This document shows positions 62,979 to 64,000 of a DNA stretch of 64,000 bases, piece after piece. The DNA comes from Bacteroidales bacterium (GTDB lineage Bacteria; Bacteroidota; Bacteroidia; Bacteroidales; UBA3663). The notes below the pieces were generated by a model. That model searched no databases. It had not been told where the DNA came from and saw only the letters and a program-made list of their open reading frames with translations. Location of the stretch: NCBI GenBank assembly GCA_017548545.1, contig JAFYZW010000057.1, positions 62,001-126,000 on the forward strand, given 5' to 3'. The translations under genes and the position numbers were made by a program. Position 1 is the stretch's first letter, and the number at the start of each line of letters is the position of its first letter.

Positions 62979-63734
62979 TCAATTCGAAGGATACTTCATC
63001 CAGTAACTGCGTTCTGTCTCGCTCATCTTCTCAATCGCATAGCGCAGCATGGTCCTGGGCATCTCTTGAGCATGACGACCAAGGAAGTCGCGCAACAGAT
63101 CCATGCTGCATTGCTTGCCCATCTCGCGCAACATCCATCCCACCGCCTTGTGCATCAAGTCATGCGGATGATGAAGATGTATCTCGGCATAGCGCAGACA
63201 CCACGAGGGGTCACCCAGTCGCGAAGTCATCCAAGTGCTCACCATGCTGATACGTTTGCGCCAGAGGCTGTCACTCTTGGCCAATCCATCCATCACGGCA
63301 AGCTTGTCGTCGCAGTGCGAAGGCAGCATCAGCCAATGTCCTATGGTTTTCGGTGCCGACAGATCCACCAGGTCCCAGTTGTTCGCATAATCCGCATAAT
63401 GCAGATACATCTCGACAATCGCATCTCTTCCCTCGATGGCTGCTTTGTCCTCCTTCAGTTTCTTCGTGGTCAAAGCTTCGAAGCGCTTCACAAGCAACAG
63501 GAATCCGCAGAGACGTATCTCATGATACCGATGCGTCAGCAACACGGGAATCTCTTCGATGGGCAGATCGGAAGCCAGCTTTACCACCTCACGCGTCTGC
63601 GGCACCTTCAGGCCCAGGAACTCGTCGCCCTCGCCATAGTCGCCCTTCCCCGTCTTGAAGAAGCGCATCAGCTGGAGACGTTGTTCCTCGTCGCGCAACG
63701 ACTCCATGTATTCGATTATTTCTTTCGCTCCCAT
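62979..63734 (-). CDS. AlkD-type DNA alkylation repair protein
   Basis: 251 residues made of HEAT-like helical repeats. The AlkD catalytic W-x3-D pair is Trp120 and Asp124 in NNWDLVDLSAPKT; FFKTGKGDYGEGDEFLGLKVPQTR is the conserved N-terminal segment and supports the ATG at 63734. It excises cationic alkylated bases such as 3- or 7-methylpurines without base flipping. The start overlaps the end of the acyltransferase gene by 19 bases. Confidence 0.93.
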   Translation of the reverse strand: MGAKEIIEYMESLRDEEQRLQLMRFFKTGKGDYGEGDEFLGLKVPQTREVVKLASDLPIEEIPVLLTHRYHEIRLCGFLLLVKRFEALTTKKLKEDKAAIEGRDAIVEMYLHYADYANNWDLVDLSAPKTIGHWLMLPSHCDDKLAVMDGLAKSDSLWRKRISMVSTWMTSRLGDPSWCLRYAEIHLHHPHDLMHKAVGWMLREMGKQCSMDLLRDFLGRHAQEMPRTMLRYAIEKMSETERSYWMKYPSN

Positions 63735-64000
63735 TTTTTCACGGTGAACAATTTATGTTTGAGCCATTCGCGAACAGGCAGGTCATAGAGTCGGAATGCA
63801 GCGTACGCCAAGCCGATGGCCAAGAGCAGGATGCATACTGCCACAAAGATATGCTGGCTGAGCGGGGCATCCTTGTGCTTATCTACCCACGCCATTTGCA
63901 TGTAGATGAGCGGATAATGGGTGATATAGAGCGGGAACGAAATATCGCCCAGGAACTTGTTGATGGCTTGGCTCTTGCCGCCCTTCACGCTGCTGCCAGC
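63716..64000 (-). CDS. Acyltransferase family 3 membrane protein, C-terminal part only
   Basis: The frame is open to the window edge (A-G-S-S-V-K-G-G...), leaving the last 94 or so residues. NKFLGDISFPLYITHYPLIYM is the typical last conserved segment of acyltransferase-3 (OafA/OatA-like) proteins, followed by a hydrophobic helix (IFVAVCILLLAIGLAYAAF) and a basic tail. Such enzymes O-acylate surface glycans or lipids. The catalytic His region lies outside the window. Confidence 0.8.
   Translation of the reverse strand, partial: AGSSVKGGKSQAINKFLGDISFPLYITHYPLIYMQMAWVDKHKDAPLSQHIFVAVCILLLAIGLAYAAFRLYDLPVREWLKHKLFTVKKWERKK

Overview
The window looks like chromosomal DNA of a Bacteroidota, order Bacteroidales, most likely a Prevotella-like genus. 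The reasons are: many start regions carry the Bacteroidota -7 element TAnnTTTG, often with TTTG about 20 bases upstream; Shine-Dalgarno sequences are largely absent; there are many Bacteroides-type lipoproteins and small outer-membrane barrels; and the gene content is typical (NhaC, DUF4834-MnmE, VanW, GH127/GH2/GH29, CE1 esterases). The genus call is inference. I see no rRNA, tRNA, CRISPR array, transposase or phage module.

Layout. 1-5 kb (leftward): a truncated class A acid phosphatase, then clpX, clpP, a HIT hydrolase and greA, then an exported thioredoxin-fold lipoprotein without a CXXC. 5-9 kb (rightward): pnp coupled to a large RluA-type pseudouridine synthase. 9-13 kb (leftward): a GT39 membrane glycosyltransferase, NhaC and a second pseudouridine synthase. 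13-20.9 kb (rightward): psd-pssA-DUF4834-mnmE, trkA-trkH, a GNAT, a DUF3267 membrane protein and a nitroreductase, closed by a strong terminator. 21-33.6 kb is mixed accessory DNA: alpha/beta-hydrolases, glutathione peroxidase, outer-membrane barrels, an AraC regulator facing a ferritin-like/rubredoxin pair, DUF2156-GNAT, a ZIP transporter and a type B carboxylesterase. 33.7-47.7 kb (almost all leftward) is a run of small metabolic, redox and repair genes: hotdog thioesterase, MBL hydrolase, three flavoprotein families, RidA, VanW, a DnaQ-like exonuclease, a YqiA-DUF1653 fusion, DUF5131, Ogt and TfoX-N. 47.7-58.5 kb (leftward) is glycan degradation: GH127, CE1 esterase, a PheC-like solute-binding lipoprotein, GH2 beta-galactosidase and GH29 fucosidase. 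58.5-64 kb (leftward) holds TcdA, an AlkZ-like glycosylase, a rhodanese-MBL lipoprotein, an AlkD glycosylase and a truncated acyltransferase.

The most unusual object is a composite, palindrome-rich intergenic unit of about 520 bp present twice (59358-59879 and 62452-62966). Each unit is R1-R2-R1. R1 is a palindrome of about 117 bp with GGTCGCTTCGCTC ends. R2 is a hairpin of about 246 bp. The R2 arms differ at only 6 of 194 positions between copies, while the 51-53 base cores cannot be aligned. Two of the six arm differences form a compensatory pair that keeps a small hairpin. This suggests a structured RNA or DNA element with an exchangeable core. I do not recognise it as a known family.

How genes work together: GH127, GH2, GH29 and the CE1 esterase would strip side chains from plant or host glycans, with no SusC/SusD pair in the window. 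Ogt, AlkD and the AlkZ-like protein handle alkylated DNA. Rubredoxin, ferritin-like protein, glutathione peroxidase, nitroreductases and exported flavoproteins point to redox or oxygen stress handling. Many genes are tightly coupled through TAATG or ATGA overlaps.
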